Of a stretch of DNA of 64,000 nt, positions 39,207-48,596 are shown piece after piece. Made by a program: the position numbers and the translations under genes. Location: NCBI GenBank assembly GCA_934512105.1, contig CAKSWQ010000003.1:8907-72906 (forward strand). Direction: 5' to 3'. A model generated the notes under the pieces. That model was not told the DNA's origin, ran no database searches, and saw only the letters and a program-made list of their open reading frames with translations. This DNA is from an uncultured Faecalibacterium sp. Lineage in GTDB: Bacteria; Bacillota; Clostridia; Oscillospirales; Ruminococcaceae. The first letter of the stretch is position 1. Every line of letters starts with the position of its first letter.

Positions 39207-41873
39207 TTACTCTACATCTTCATCCGCGAAGATCCACAGCACCTCGTCGATCTGGGAGCCGCTGCGGGAGTAGGGGGTCACACGGATGCAGAAGCTGCGG
39301 CCATCCGTCTTGCGGTAGCGGTGCTCCAGCAGGTTGCTGCTGAACACGGTGCTGCGCACAAGGCCGAAATCCAGCAGCTTTGCAAAGCCGTCCCTGTCCT
39401 CCGGCACCACCAGCGTGTCGCGGTAGTGGGTCAGCGCAGCCCGGAAGGAGCCGCCGCAGGTATCCAGAATGGTCTGGAAGTAGTCCGGCACGATGATGGG
39501 GCGCACGGTATCTTCCTGCAAGTCCACCACAAACACGGTCTTGTACTTGGGGGCAAGCACCTTCAAAAAGTGCTCGGCGTCCCGCTTTTCCTGCAAGGTG
39601 CGCTCCATCTTTTCGTTCAGACCCTCCAGCTGGCGGGCGCGGCCGTTGTGGTCGTAGTAGGCCTGCCGGTCCTGCCGCATGGCGGCCTCAGCCTTGGAGA
39701 CGGTCTCGTCCAGACGGCGCAGGTCGGTGGTCTGCTGGATGCCTACCGAGATAGCGTAGTCCTTTTCCTTCAGGAAGGCGCGCATCCGGTCCACGGTGCT
39801 CCACACGCTGTAAGGCGGCTCGTTGGGGGTGAGGATGATAAATTCATCGCTGCCGATGCGGTACACCCGGCTGGTGGCAAAGAACTTGCGGGCGGCGTTG
39901 GCCAGACAGCACAGCAGGGTGTCGCCGCTGCGGTGTCCCAGATGCTCGTTCACCTCGTGCATCCCGACTACATCAATGTAGGTGCACACCACGGATTCGT
40001 ACCCGCTGTGGGGCAGTTCCCGCAGGTCGGCCTCGTACCGGCTGCGGTTGGCAAGGCCGGTCAGGGTGTCGTGGCTGTAAGAGAAGTCCAGCTCCTCGCT
40101 GAGCTGGTCGGCCTGTGCATCATTGCGCACCAGCACGGTCGCCCACGGGTTCTGGGCGCAGCAGCCGCGGCAGGGCAGCACCTCTGTGGTGACCCAGACA
40201 TACTGGCCGGACACGTTTTCGCGGTAGCGGTAGAACTCCGGCGCGGTGGCGTGGTACAGCACAGAGCGCAAAGCCTCCAGATCGGTCTGCTCCAAGAACA
40301 GGTCTGCGTCCTCCTCGTGCACGATCTTCTCGTTCACCAATCGGTCGCAGTAGTTGACAAAATCCTCTTCCTTTTCCAGATCTGCGCCGGGCAGGCGGGC
40401 GTCCCGCTTGATCACCCGGTACGCACCGGTGGCAAGGTTCAGCAGCGAGATCTCCAGCACGTTGTCGGTAAAGATCTGGTAAGCCTGCAAGGCCAGCGCA
40501 GTCTTTTCACCGCTCGGGTTCTCCACCCGGCGGTCGCGGCGCATGAGGTCGCGGCGCAGATCCCAGTAATCCTGATTGGTGGGCTGCGCCAGCAGCTTTT
40601 CGGCGTTTTCCACCGGCATGGGCTTGAAGAAGTAGTAGCCCTGCGAGTACAGGCAGTCCGCGGCTTGCAGCATGGACACCTGTTCCGGGGTCTCCACGCC
40701 CTCGGCGATAATGGGCAGGTTCAGCCGGTGCGCCATATCCACCACCGACTCCACGATCTGCACACCCTTGCTGCGGTTCTCCTGATTCATGTCGATGAGC
40801 TTCATATCCAGCTTGATGGCATCGACATTGGTATCCTTGAGCATATTCAGCGAGGAATACCCGCTGCCGAAGTCGTCCATCATCACCGCAAAGCCCTTGC
40901 GGTGCAATCCCTGAATGGCGCTTTCCACCATCTGGGTATCCTCGGCCACCATGGTCTCGGTGATCTCGGCCAGAAGGAGCTTGGGCTCCAGCTTATATTT
41001 TTCCACCAGATCTGCAAAAATCTGCGGCACATCCAAGTTCAGGATATCCTGCACCGAAACGTTCACCGATACCGGCACAAGGTTGCTGCCGCTCTCCTGC
41101 CACTTCTGCAAGGTCTGGCAGACGGATTCCCAGATGTACTGGTCCAGCCGTGTTACAAGGCCGGTGCGCTCCAGCAGCGGCATGAACTCGGCGGGGGGAA
41201 CACAGCCCCGGGTGGGGTGGTTCCAGCGCACCAGTGCTTCCATGCCCACGATGGCGCGGGTGATGCTGTTGCACTTGGGCTGCAAAAAGAAGCAGAATTC
41301 GTGGTTATCCAGTGCGCGTTCCAACTCGCCCAGCAGCAGCTGCTGTTCTTTCAGCTCGTTGAGCATGGTGGGCTCAAAGCGGTGCAGGTAGCCGCTGTCC
41401 GTCGTTACACCGGCGATCTGCGCGTAGTTGCACAGGGTGGCGGCGTCCGCGCCGGGGTTTGCCTGCACAGGGCACACGCCCATTACCACAAAGAAGGTGA
41501 CATCCTGCCTTCCGGCAGCCATGCAGGCTTGCAGCGTGGCAAGCACAGCGGTCTGCTCGGCTTTTTCGTCCGGCAGGCACAGGAAAAAGTCATCATTTCC
41601 AAAATAGCCCACAGGATAGCCGGTCTGCTTGCTGTAACCCAGCAGACAGTTTGCCACCGTTTCCAGCAGAACATCACCTTTTTCGGTGCCGTAAAGCTCG
41701 TTATAAAGCTTGAAGTGCTGGATATCCACAGCGGCGACAGCCCATTCCGTTCCCTGATGTGCGGTCAGGAATGTATGCAGGGCCTGCAAAAATGCGTCCT
41801 TGCGGTCGATCCGCTGTAACGCAGCAGATGCCGGTGCGGCAGCATCTGTTTTGGTCTTCCGTTCCTCTGACAT
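39207..41873 (-). CDS. EAL-domain protein with two degenerate GGDEF domains
   Basis: An 888-residue cytoplasmic signalling protein. Order: GGDEF-like domain (about 25-165; GNDDF near residue 91 in place of GGDEF), EAL domain (about 185-435; EALVRW, NVSVQ, ITETM, DDFGSGYSSL, IKLDM, AEGVET all present), a PAS-like linker (450-600), a second GGDEF-like domain (about 610-770; GSDEF near 674), and a C-terminal PAS-like domain. The EAL motifs argue for active hydrolysis of cyclic di-GMP; the GGDEF domains look unable to make it or only regulatory. Single gene with its own terminator. Confidence 0.88.
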   Translation of the reverse strand: MSEERKTKTDAAAPASAALQRIDRKDAFLQALHTFLTAHQGTEWAVAAVDIQHFKLYNELYGTEKGDVLLETVANCLLGYSKQTGYPVGYFGNDDFFLCLPDEKAEQTAVLATLQACMAAGRQDVTFFVVMGVCPVQANPGADAATLCNYAQIAGVTTDSGYLHRFEPTMLNELKEQQLLLGELERALDNHEFCFFLQPKCNSITRAIVGMEALVRWNHPTRGCVPPAEFMPLLERTGLVTRLDQYIWESVCQTLQKWQESGSNLVPVSVNVSVQDILNLDVPQIFADLVEKYKLEPKLLLAEITETMVAEDTQMVESAIQGLHRKGFAVMMDDFGSGYSSLNMLKDTNVDAIKLDMKLIDMNQENRSKGVQIVESVVDMAHRLNLPIIAEGVETPEQVSMLQAADCLYSQGYYFFKPMPVENAEKLLAQPTNQDYWDLRRDLMRRDRRVENPSGEKTALALQAYQIFTDNVLEISLLNLATGAYRVIKRDARLPGADLEKEEDFVNYCDRLVNEKIVHEEDADLFLEQTDLEALRSVLYHATAPEFYRYRENVSGQYVWVTTEVLPCRGCCAQNPWATVLVRNDAQADQLSEELDFSYSHDTLTGLANRSRYEADLRELPHSGYESVVCTYIDVVGMHEVNEHLGHRSGDTLLCCLANAARKFFATSRVYRIGSDEFIILTPNEPPYSVWSTVDRMRAFLKEKDYAISVGIQQTTDLRRLDETVSKAEAAMRQDRQAYYDHNGRARQLEGLNEKMERTLQEKRDAEHFLKVLAPKYKTVFVVDLQEDTVRPIIVPDYFQTILDTCGGSFRAALTHYRDTLVVPEDRDGFAKLLDFGLVRSTVFSSNLLEHRYRKTDGRSFCIRVTPYSRSGSQIDEVLWIFADEDVE

Positions 41874-42021
41874 GACGATTCCTCACAATTTGGATAAATT
41901 TCAATACGGACAAATCAATTGCGGTCGGTTTATATATTTTATAATCAGTATAACACGGTTTAAGCGGTTTTGAAATAGTTTTTTCACACTTTATAACAAC
42001 ATTATTCGAGCAAAGTGCAAC

Positions 42022-42057
42022 AAAAATGCCACACACGGCGGCGCCGGTGCGGCATTC
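42022..42057 (-). terminator. Terminator of the CmpB-like gene
   Basis: On the minus strand ATGCCGCAC pairs with GTGTGGCAT and is followed by TTTTTG. Confidence 0.65.
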
Positions 42058-42061
42058 GGGG

Positions 42062-43147
42062 TCATTTGGTATTTTTGTTGTCGTCCTTGTTTTCCTGCTC
42101 GGCGCGGCGCAGCATCTCCCGCAATGTGGGCAGGCTGCGCAGCTTTTTGCCGTGCCGGAGTTTCGGGTAGGCGCGCAGCATACGGCGCGGGCCCACGATG
42201 CGGGGGGTGCGCAGCAGCTGTGCCTGCATCTCCTCGCTGCGCTGCTGCAGCTCTGCGGCCAGCTGCTCCAATTGCAGCAGTTCAGCAGCACGCTCGGCAG
42301 TGCCCTTGGCGGCAAGACGGGCGGCGTTGGCGGCTTCGGCAGCGTTCAGGCGGGCGTCCTCGCTGGCGCGGCGGGCGGCCTCGCTGGCCTCGGCGGCCTT
42401 GGCGCGGATGGCAGCCATGGTCTCACGGGCAGAGGGACGCTTTCCGGCGGCGTCCCGCGCCTCGGCGGCGGCAAGCTTGAATTGCAGCCGTCCCTCGTCC
42501 AGCTTCTGGTCAGCGGTCAGGGTGGTGGTGCCCAGCAGCTGGGTCATGGCATCGCTGACGGCGTGGATGCTGTCGCCCAGCTGCTCCATGGTGTCCAGCG
42601 TATCGGCCAGCGCAGAGGCGGCAATGGCGGTAGCCACCACGTCCACCGCGTACACGGCGTACAAAAAGCACATGACGATGACCCCCACAAAGGGCGGGAT
42701 AAGCTTTACAAGGTCTGCCACCACCGGATGCACGATGCGCATGACCACCAGCGTGCCCACGCCCCACAGCAGGCAGAATTCCAGACAGATATAGCCCCCG
42801 ATGTTAAAGGGGAAATCGCTGTAATCCCACCAGCGGGTATGATAGAGTTTATACAGTGCCCAGCCGCCCACCAGTTCCAACGCACTGGGCAGAATGACGC
42901 CGCCTATATACAGCAGCAGAATGCTGTGCTGCAAGGGCGTAAGGGCAAACAGCACGATGATCATGCCAAAGCCGTAGATGGGGCAGACCGGGCCGTTGAG
43001 AAAGCCCCGGTTCACCAGCTGACCGGTGGTGGCGGCGGCATAGATGACCTCCAGACACCAGCCCATGCAGGAATAGATCAGGAAATAGGCCAGAATGTGG
43101 TACAGCGAAAAGCCGCACACCATGGTCTCGGTGAGAAAACGAACCAT
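42062..43147 (-). CDS. CmpB-like (putative ABC transporter permease) membrane protein with coiled-coil tail
   Basis: A 361-residue protein. The first 190 residues hold about five membrane helices with YSCMGWCLEVIYAA and NRGFLNGPVCPIYGFG, the signature of the CmpB-like family often labelled ABC transporter permease. The rest is a long Ala/Glu/Arg-rich coiled coil (RAKAAEASEAARRASEDARL) and a basic tail. The function of the family is not established. The start at 43147 follows CGGAGGTGCTC. It ends an apparent operon trmB - DUF6472 - this gene. Confidence 0.72.
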   Translation of the reverse strand: MVRFLTETMVCGFSLYHILAYFLIYSCMGWCLEVIYAAATTGQLVNRGFLNGPVCPIYGFGMIIVLFALTPLQHSILLLYIGGVILPSALELVGGWALYKLYHTRWWDYSDFPFNIGGYICLEFCLLWGVGTLVVMRIVHPVVADLVKLIPPFVGVIVMCFLYAVYAVDVVATAIAASALADTLDTMEQLGDSIHAVSDAMTQLLGTTTLTADQKLDEGRLQFKLAAAEARDAAGKRPSARETMAAIRAKAAEASEAARRASEDARLNAAEAANAARLAAKGTAERAAELLQLEQLAAELQQRSEEMQAQLLRTPRIVGPRRMLRAYPKLRHGKKLRSLPTLREMLRRAEQENKDDNKNTK

Positions 43148-43162
43148 GAGCACCTCCGTTCT

Positions 43163-43342
43163 TCAGTTCTGTTTGGATACGATCTTGTACTCGTCCCCCG
43201 GCTCAAAAAAGGGACAGGCAGCGGTATTGCGGGCAAGATAGCGTGCCATCTCGTCCTCGTCCAGCGCAGCGCCCTGCGCACAGTAATAGCTGCCGTACTC
43301 GTCCTGAACATTATTCAGGCACAGTTCACAGGGGTCAGACAT
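43163..43342 (-). CDS. DUF6472-type small cysteine-rich protein
   Basis: A 59-residue protein starting MSDPCELCLNN and ending EYKIVSKQN, with CELC, a further C in YYCAQG, and C in AACPFFEPGDEYKIV. This pattern, four cysteines plus the FxxGDEYKIV end, matches a small conserved Firmicute family of unknown function as I remember it; the cysteines suggest zinc binding. Its ATG overlaps the trmB stop by 8 bases, so it is translated with trmB. Length is normal for the family. Confidence 0.75.
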   Translation of the reverse strand: MSDPCELCLNNVQDEYGSYYCAQGAALDEDEMARYLARNTAACPFFEPGDEYKIVSKQN

Positions 43343-44102
43343 TGGCTTCGCCTTCCTGTGCGGCGGCTTCGGCAGCGGCAGCTTCCCGTGCCATCCGCTT
43401 GAGCACCTTGGGGTCTACCCATGTCACGCTGTCGGCACCGGGCTTCTTGCGGGCAATGAGCGCCTTGATCTTAATGCCCATCTCGGTGAACATCCCCTCG
43501 TGCTCGGTGCGGATGTTCCACTCCGGCTCGTTCTCGTGCAGGTCGTAGGTGATCCACTCGATGTCGTAGCCGGAAGCGGGGAAGTACTCCACGCTGTCCC
43601 GGAACAGATCATCGTCATCGGTCTTGAAGTAGATCTCGCCGCCGTCTTTCAAAAACTCGCGGTAGGCGATGAGCTGGCGCGGGTAGGTAAGGCGGTGCTT
43701 GTGGGAGGAGTCGTTCTTGCTCCACGGGTTGCAGAAGTTGATGTAGATGCGGCTGACCTCATCCTCCGGGGTGATGACGCCCTTGATGCGCTCGATATCG
43801 GTGCTCATGATCTTCACGTTGTCGATGGGGCGTCCCGCTGCCTGATAGGCGGCTTCGATCTTGCGTTTGGCAAGGATGAGCACCTTGTCGGTGATGTCGA
43901 TGCCCAGATAGTTGTTTTCCGGGTGGGCGCAGGCCAGCTGGGAGATGAAGCCGCCCTTGCCGCAGCCCAGTTCCAGAATAAAGGGCTGCTCCGGGCGGGC
44001 ATACTGGCCGTGCCACTTGCCGCCCCAGATGAGGGGCTCGTGCACATGGAAATCCGCGGCCATCAGTTCGTCGTGGGCATAGGGTTTGAAACGCATTCTC
44101 AT
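43335..44102 (-). CDS. trmB: tRNA (guanine-N7-)-methyltransferase
   Basis: A 255-residue SAM-dependent enzyme that makes m7G46 in tRNAs. LELGCGKGGFISQLA (SAM loop), GIDITDKVLILAKRKIE, RIYINFCNPWSKNDSSHKHRLTY and GGEIYFKTDDDDLF are TrmB hallmarks. The last 25 residues are an Ala/Glu-rich extra tail. Start at 44102 (MRMRFKPYA) with AAGGAGAACAAC upstream. First gene of a short operon with DUF6472 and a membrane protein. Confidence 0.95.
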   Translation of the reverse strand: MRMRFKPYAHDELMAADFHVHEPLIWGGKWHGQYARPEQPFILELGCGKGGFISQLACAHPENNYLGIDITDKVLILAKRKIEAAYQAAGRPIDNVKIMSTDIERIKGVITPEDEVSRIYINFCNPWSKNDSSHKHRLTYPRQLIAYREFLKDGGEIYFKTDDDDLFRDSVEYFPASGYDIEWITYDLHENEPEWNIRTEHEGMFTEMGIKIKALIARKKPGADSVTWVDPKVLKRMAREAAAAEAAAQEGEANV

Positions 44103-44152
44103 AGTTTGTTGTTCTCCTTGATGTTGTGTGAAACGCAGTCGCTTTTATTTTT

Positions 44153-44248
44153 ACCCCCTCAGGCTGCTTGTTTCACGCGCAGCCAGCTCCCCCAAGGGGG
44201 CGCCTTATCCAAGGAGGGAAAGTTTATCTTTTTTGACTGAGAGGGTTA
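44153..44248. repeat. Family A palindromic repeat, short form (A9)
   Basis: ACCCCCTCAGGCTGC to GACTGAGAGGGTT with CTCCCCCAAGGGGGCGCC; its right end overlaps the stop codon of the AlaX-type gene. Confidence 0.75.
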
Positions 44249-45430
44249 TTTTTGCTCCCGCAAAAACGCCTCCACCTGCTCCGGGGTGGCGGCGCAGCTG
44301 CCCTGACAGATGCCGGGCTTGCCGCCGCCGCGTCCGTTCAGCGCGGCGTTCAGGGCTTTGGTCAGGGCGCGCACATCGCCGTCCCGCCGGGCAAGGCAGT
44401 AGCCTGTACCTTTTTCAGTGGGGGTCAGGGCGGCGCACAGGCCGGTGGTGGCCTCGGTCAGGCGCACAGCCAGCCGGTGCAGCCCGTCCGGATCCAGCCC
44501 CGGCAGGGTGCGGATGGCGTCTGCATCGGGCGCAGTCAGCTGCGCAAGGGCATCAAACAGCTGGCTGCACAGTCCGAAATGTGTAAATTTGAGCGCAGTA
44601 TACTCATCGTAGACCCGATGCACCGCCACAGCGGTCTGGTCGGCCTTGGCAGAGAGCAGCGCACCGATATCTGCCTGCCGGGCGCGCATGGCCTGCGCCG
44701 CCGCCAGTGCACGGGCACCGCACACCACGCTCAGCCGCACACCGCCCTTGTAGTTCTCGCTGGCAAGGATCTTGATCTGCCCCACCTGACCGGTGGTGCG
44801 GGTATGAGTACCGCAGCAGGCGCAGACGTCCGCGCCCGGGATGGTCACGATGCGCACCTGCCCCTCGATCTCCTTTTTGGAGCGGTAGACAAGGGCGGCA
44901 AGCTCCTCCCGGGTGGGGTAGCTGATGAGCACCGGCACATCCTGCCACACGATGCGGTTGGCGGCAAGCTCGGCCTGCCGCAGCCCCTCGGGGCTGATGG
45001 GCACACTGGTGTCCATGCGCACCGCCTCGGTGCCCACATGGAAGCCCACGTTCTCCGCCCCGAACATCTGGTGCAGGATGCCGGAGAGGATATGCTCGCC
45101 GGTGTGCTGCTGCATCTTATCGAACCGCCAGTCCCAGTCGATGCAGCCGGCAACGGCTGCGCCGGGCGCTGCGGCAGCGGGCAGGGCATCCACCGTATGC
45201 CAGATGACGCCCGCCTGCTCGTGGACGTCCAGCACCTGCAGCACCGTGCTGTCCGGCAGGGTCAACGTGCCCCGGTCGGCGGGCTGACCGCCGCCCTCCG
45301 GGTAGAACACCGTGCCGTCCAGCGCGATGCGCCCGCCGCCGGTCTTTTCGTCCGGCTCAGCGGCAAGGATAACGCTTTCGCATTCCGTGCGGAAAGCGTC
45401 CTGCTCAAAGTATTTTTCTGTGCGCTGCAT
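44246..45430 (-). CDS. Alanyl-tRNA editing protein (AlaX type, DHHA1-containing)
   Basis: A 394-residue free-standing editing enzyme that removes wrongly attached Ser or Gly from tRNA-Ala. The AlaRS-type second-domain signature is present: QQHTGEHILSG with His109 and His113, and ACCGTHTRTTGQVG with the metal-binding Cys/His. The C-terminus has the DHHA1 glycine motif GRGGGKPGICQGS. No aminoacylation domain exists. The start at 45430 (MQRTEKYFEQD) has AGGAGGTACTCG before it; the longer upstream frame is repeat DNA. Monocistronic between repeats. Confidence 0.92.
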   Translation of the reverse strand: MQRTEKYFEQDAFRTECESVILAAEPDEKTGGGRIALDGTVFYPEGGGQPADRGTLTLPDSTVLQVLDVHEQAGVIWHTVDALPAAAAPGAAVAGCIDWDWRFDKMQQHTGEHILSGILHQMFGAENVGFHVGTEAVRMDTSVPISPEGLRQAELAANRIVWQDVPVLISYPTREELAALVYRSKKEIEGQVRIVTIPGADVCACCGTHTRTTGQVGQIKILASENYKGGVRLSVVCGARALAAAQAMRARQADIGALLSAKADQTAVAVHRVYDEYTALKFTHFGLCSQLFDALAQLTAPDADAIRTLPGLDPDGLHRLAVRLTEATTGLCAALTPTEKGTGYCLARRDGDVRALTKALNAALNGRGGGKPGICQGSCAATPEQVEAFLREQK

Positions 45431-45478
45431 GGCGCGAGTACCTCCTGTAAATAGAACGATTGAAAATGGGGGAAGCGC

Positions 45479-45632
45479 ACGCCCTCTCAGGCGCTCCCGC
45501 GCCAGCTCTCCCAAGGGGAGAGCCAAGTTCTAAGGCTCGTTACTAAAGTTTTAAGTGTAATGAGAAAGTTTCCGGCAGTGCTCTTGCCTCTCCCTTTGGG
45601 AGAGGTGTCACCGTAGGTGACGGAGAGGGCGC
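45479..45632. repeat. Family A palindromic repeat (A10)
   Basis: GCCCTCTCAGGCGC to GGAGAGGGCGC with CTCTCCCAAGGGGAGAGCC arms. Confidence 0.83.
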
Positions 45633-45649
45633 ACGCCGTTAGCCCCAAT

Positions 45650-45784
45650 ACCCCCTCAGTCTCGCTGCGCTCGCCAGCTCCCCCAAGGGGACGCCTTTGG
45701 GCTGTGCCGGAAGCTTTATCGCCACCGCCATAAGCCGTCCCCTTGGGGAAGGTGGCATCGCCGCAGGCGATGACGGAAGGGGTA
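45650..45784. repeat. Family A palindromic repeat (A11)
   Basis: ACCCCCTCAGTC to GGAAGGGGTA; nearly the same as A7 (38853-38986). Confidence 0.85.
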
Positions 45785-45890
45785 CTCCCGGGCAAGCAGC
45801 TTTGCGGTTTAGCTGGCAAAACCGTCAGGCTTTGCCTGAGGGAGTTAGGCGCCCCCTTGGGGGAGCTGGCGCGAAGCGCCGGAGGGGGTC
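45785..45890. repeat. Composite of two family A fragments (A12)
   Basis: A right arm ending TTGCCTGAGGGAGTT is joined to another right arm (GCCCCCTTGGGGGAGC to GGAGGGGGT), as if two copies recombined or one inserted in another. Confidence 0.6.
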
Positions 45891-46005
45891 GTCCCATAAA
45901 AACCAGTATACCACGATTTTTGCCTGTGGAAAATAGTTTACAGTTATGTTATGATAAGAAACAACGAATATTCCCGAAAATTGACAGCGAGGAAGGTAAC
46001 GGATC

Positions 46006-47571
46006 ATGCGTGAAAGTGGTATTCTGATGCCGGTATCCAGTCTGCCCGGCCCTTACGGGATCGGCTGCTTTGGCAAGGCGGCATTTCAATTTGTGGATTT
46101 CCTGTCTGCGGCAGGACAAAAGATCTGGCAGCTGCTGCCGCTCAGCCCCACCGGCTACGGCGACAGCCCCTACCAGAGCTGTTCTGCCTTTGCGGGCAAC
46201 CCCTATTTTGTGGACTTGGAAACGCTGGAAAAGGAAGGGCTGCTGACCGCCGCAGACCTCAAGGCCGAGAGCTGGGGCAAAGACCCGCTGGAAGTGGACT
46301 ACGGCACCTTGTATGTCAGCCGCTTTGCGGTGCTGCGCAAGGCTTACGCCGCATGGCGCAGCCAGTGCGCCGGGCTGCACGGCTGTGCTTACTACTACCC
46401 CGACGACTACTACGCCTTTACCCTTGCCAACGAGGACTGGCTGGAGGACTACGCCCTGTACATGGCACTGAAGGTCGCCAACAAGATGAAGAACTGGGTG
46501 GAGTGGGACGCCCCCTACCGCCGCCGCGACAAGGCCGCGCTGGCCGCCTTTGCCGCCGCGAATGAAGAGGAGATCGGCTTCTGGAAATTTGTGCAGTACA
46601 AGTTCAGCGTCCAGTGGCAGGCGGTCAAAGCCTATGCCAACGAGAAGGGCGTGCAGATCTTGGGCGACATCCCCATCTATGTTTCTGCCGACTCGGTGGA
46701 CGCATGGGTGGGCGGCAAGCTGTTTGAACTGGACGCCAACGGCGGCTTTGCCCGGGTGGCAGGCTGCCCGCCGGACTACTTCTCCGCAGACGGCCAGCTA
46801 TGGGGCAACCCTCTGTACGACTGGGCGTACCACAAAAAGACCGGCTACGCCTGGTGGATCCAGCGGGTGCGCCACGCACTGGGTATCTATGACCTGCTGC
46901 GCATCGACCACTTCCGCGGCTTCGATACCTACTGGGCCATTCCGGCCACCAGCGCCACCGCCCGCACCGGCAAGTGGGAGAACGGCCCCGGCATGGAGCT
47001 GTTCGATGCACTGGAGACCGCACTGGGCAAGCTGCCCATCATCGCCGAGGACTTGGGCGAGTTGTTCCCCAGCGTGCGCAAGCTGCTGGCCGACAGCACC
47101 TTCCCGGGCATGAAAGTGCTGCAATTCGCCTTTGGCGGCGGGGACAACGAGTATCTGCCCCATAACCACGTCAAGAACGGCGTGGTCTACCCCGGCACCC
47201 ACGACAACACCACCCTGACCGACTGGTGGGAGAACGGCGCTTCCGAAAAGGAAAAGGCCACCGCTGCGGCCTATCTGCACCTGACCCCCTGCAAGCCCAC
47301 CGCCAAGGAGGTGGCAGCGGTCAAGACCGCCGCCGCGCGCACCGCCCTCCTGCGGGCAGCGCTGGGCTCGGTGGCCGACCGAGCGATCATTCCCATGTAC
47401 GACTGGCTGGGTTTGGGGCCCGAGGCGCACCTGAACACCCCGGGCAAGCTGGGCGGCAACTGGGCATGGCGTGCCAAGGCCGGTTTTGACTCCAAAGCCC
47501 TTGCCGCGCAGATCGAAGCCGAGTGCGCCGTGTACTGCCGCAGCAATGCAGACGTCCAAAACGTGAAATAA
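46006..47571 (+). CDS. malQ: 4-alpha-glucanotransferase (amylomaltase, GH77)
   Basis: A 521-residue enzyme that disproportionates maltodextrins. Start motif RESGILMPVSSLPGPYGIGCFG, then QLLPLSPTGYGDSPYQSCSAFAGNP. Catalytic residues: Asp in LLRIDHFRGF (residue 300), Glu in IIAEDLG (about 347) and Asp in GTHDNTT (about 399). No signal peptide. It should act with the intracellular pullulanase (25964-27919) on imported or stored glucans. Start at 46006 with CGAGGAAGG upstream. Length is normal. Confidence 0.96.
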   Translation: MRESGILMPVSSLPGPYGIGCFGKAAFQFVDFLSAAGQKIWQLLPLSPTGYGDSPYQSCSAFAGNPYFVDLETLEKEGLLTAADLKAESWGKDPLEVDYGTLYVSRFAVLRKAYAAWRSQCAGLHGCAYYYPDDYYAFTLANEDWLEDYALYMALKVANKMKNWVEWDAPYRRRDKAALAAFAAANEEEIGFWKFVQYKFSVQWQAVKAYANEKGVQILGDIPIYVSADSVDAWVGGKLFELDANGGFARVAGCPPDYFSADGQLWGNPLYDWAYHKKTGYAWWIQRVRHALGIYDLLRIDHFRGFDTYWAIPATSATARTGKWENGPGMELFDALETALGKLPIIAEDLGELFPSVRKLLADSTFPGMKVLQFAFGGGDNEYLPHNHVKNGVVYPGTHDNTTLTDWWENGASEKEKATAAAYLHLTPCKPTAKEVAAVKTAAARTALLRAALGSVADRAIIPMYDWLGLGPEAHLNTPGKLGGNWAWRAKAGFDSKALAAQIEAECAVYCRSNADVQNVK

Positions 47572-47646
47572 TTAGCAATCTGACGAAATTGTAAAATCTG
47601 ACGTAAAAATTTGTGCGTTTTGCTGGAAAAATCTGTATTTCAATGG

Positions 47647-47652
47647 TATAAT
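47647..47652 (+). promoter_or_regulatory. Extended -10 promoter of the degenerate GGDEF gene
   Basis: TATAAT preceded by TGG, so an extended -10 (TGnTATAAT); no good -35 at 17 bp. Just upstream TCTGACG occurs twice (about 47578-47602). Confidence 0.45.
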
Positions 47653-47737
47653 AGCCGTAAGTTCCCGGATTTTGCGGGAAAATTGGAATTTCGCCCGTCG
47701 GAAGCGGCGGCGCGTACGGATGATGGGGAAATTACAG

Positions 47738-48526
47738 ATGGACAGAGAATGGACAGAGCAGGATCTGCGCACCTTTGCCGAGGGCGCACAGACTGCGTTT
47801 GAAACGGTATTGCTGGACGAGTTGCCACAGGACACCGGCTGGCAGGACGAGGGCTTACAGGTGAACTACACCCTGTGCAATGGCCGGGTAAGCTGCGTGC
47901 TGCACCGCACGGTGCGGGCAGACGGCAAGCTGTGGCGGGTCACCATGTCCGCCCCGCTGGCAGGCAACCTGCTGCCGGAGGAGCGCATGAACGCCCGCGA
48001 GCGGGAGCTGTGCCGCGAGGACCTGAACCACGATTTTCTTTCCGGCGTGTACAACCGCCGCTATCTGGAGACCGTGATTGCTGCCGAGCTGGACCGCTGG
48101 GCACAGCAGGGGCGCAAGGCTGCCGTGGCGCTGGTGTCGCTGGATAACGGCGCACAGCTGCGGGACACCTACGGTCAGCCGGTGATGGATCAGCTGATCT
48201 GCTTTGTGGCAAACCAGTGGAAAAAGTATTTCGACATCCCGGGCAGTCAAATCGTCTGCCGCCTGACCGGCACCACCTTTGTGGTAGGCTGTCTGGACTT
48301 GGACGGCGGGCAGCTAGCACAGCAGATGCGGAACATCTACGCTGAAATGCCCCACGAGTGCGTCACCTCCATGGGTATGATGAAGCGTGTGCCCTTTACC
48401 CTGAGCGTCGCGGTGGCAGGGCTGGACGAGCTGGAGGGCAGCACCAACTGCTGGCAGCGCCTGTACGCCATCTGCGACGAGCGGCTGCGCGGCATCCAGA
48501 TCTCCGGCGGCAATAAGATCTGCTAG
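47738..48526 (+). CDS. Degenerate GGDEF-domain protein
   Basis: A 262-residue cytoplasmic protein. An N-terminal domain of unknown type (1-115) is followed by a diguanylate-cyclase-like domain: HDFLSGVYNRRYLETVI matches the start of GGDEF domains, but the signature loop reads RLTGTTFVVG in place of GGDEF, so cyclase activity is unlikely. It may bind nucleotide or act as a scaffold, perhaps with the EAL protein at 39207-41873. The start at 47738 (MDREWTEQD) follows TGGGGAAATT; ATG 47720 lacks a site. Confidence 0.72.
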   Translation: MDREWTEQDLRTFAEGAQTAFETVLLDELPQDTGWQDEGLQVNYTLCNGRVSCVLHRTVRADGKLWRVTMSAPLAGNLLPEERMNARERELCREDLNHDFLSGVYNRRYLETVIAAELDRWAQQGRKAAVALVSLDNGAQLRDTYGQPVMDQLICFVANQWKKYFDIPGSQIVCRLTGTTFVVGCLDLDGGQLAQQMRNIYAEMPHECVTSMGMMKRVPFTLSVAVAGLDELEGSTNCWQRLYAICDERLRGIQISGGNKIC

Positions 48527-48548
48527 GGTGTATCTTAAACAACCGTAT

Positions 48549-48593
48549 AAAATCCCCCTTTGGGCACATACTAGGTGCCAAAGGGGGATTTTT
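48549..48593 (+). terminator. Hairpin terminator that also holds the next gene's ribosome site
   Basis: AAAATCCCCCTTTGGGCAC and GTGCCAAAGGGGGATTTT pair over nearly 20 bases with T residues after. The next ATG is at 48597, and the only Shine-Dalgarno candidate (AAGGGGG, 48581-48587) is in the 3' arm. Confidence 0.75.
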
Positions 48594-48596
48594 TGT

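Noticed and set aside
39321..41819. 832-codon frame antisense to the EAL gene
   Set aside because: Shadow caused by codon bias; no domain.
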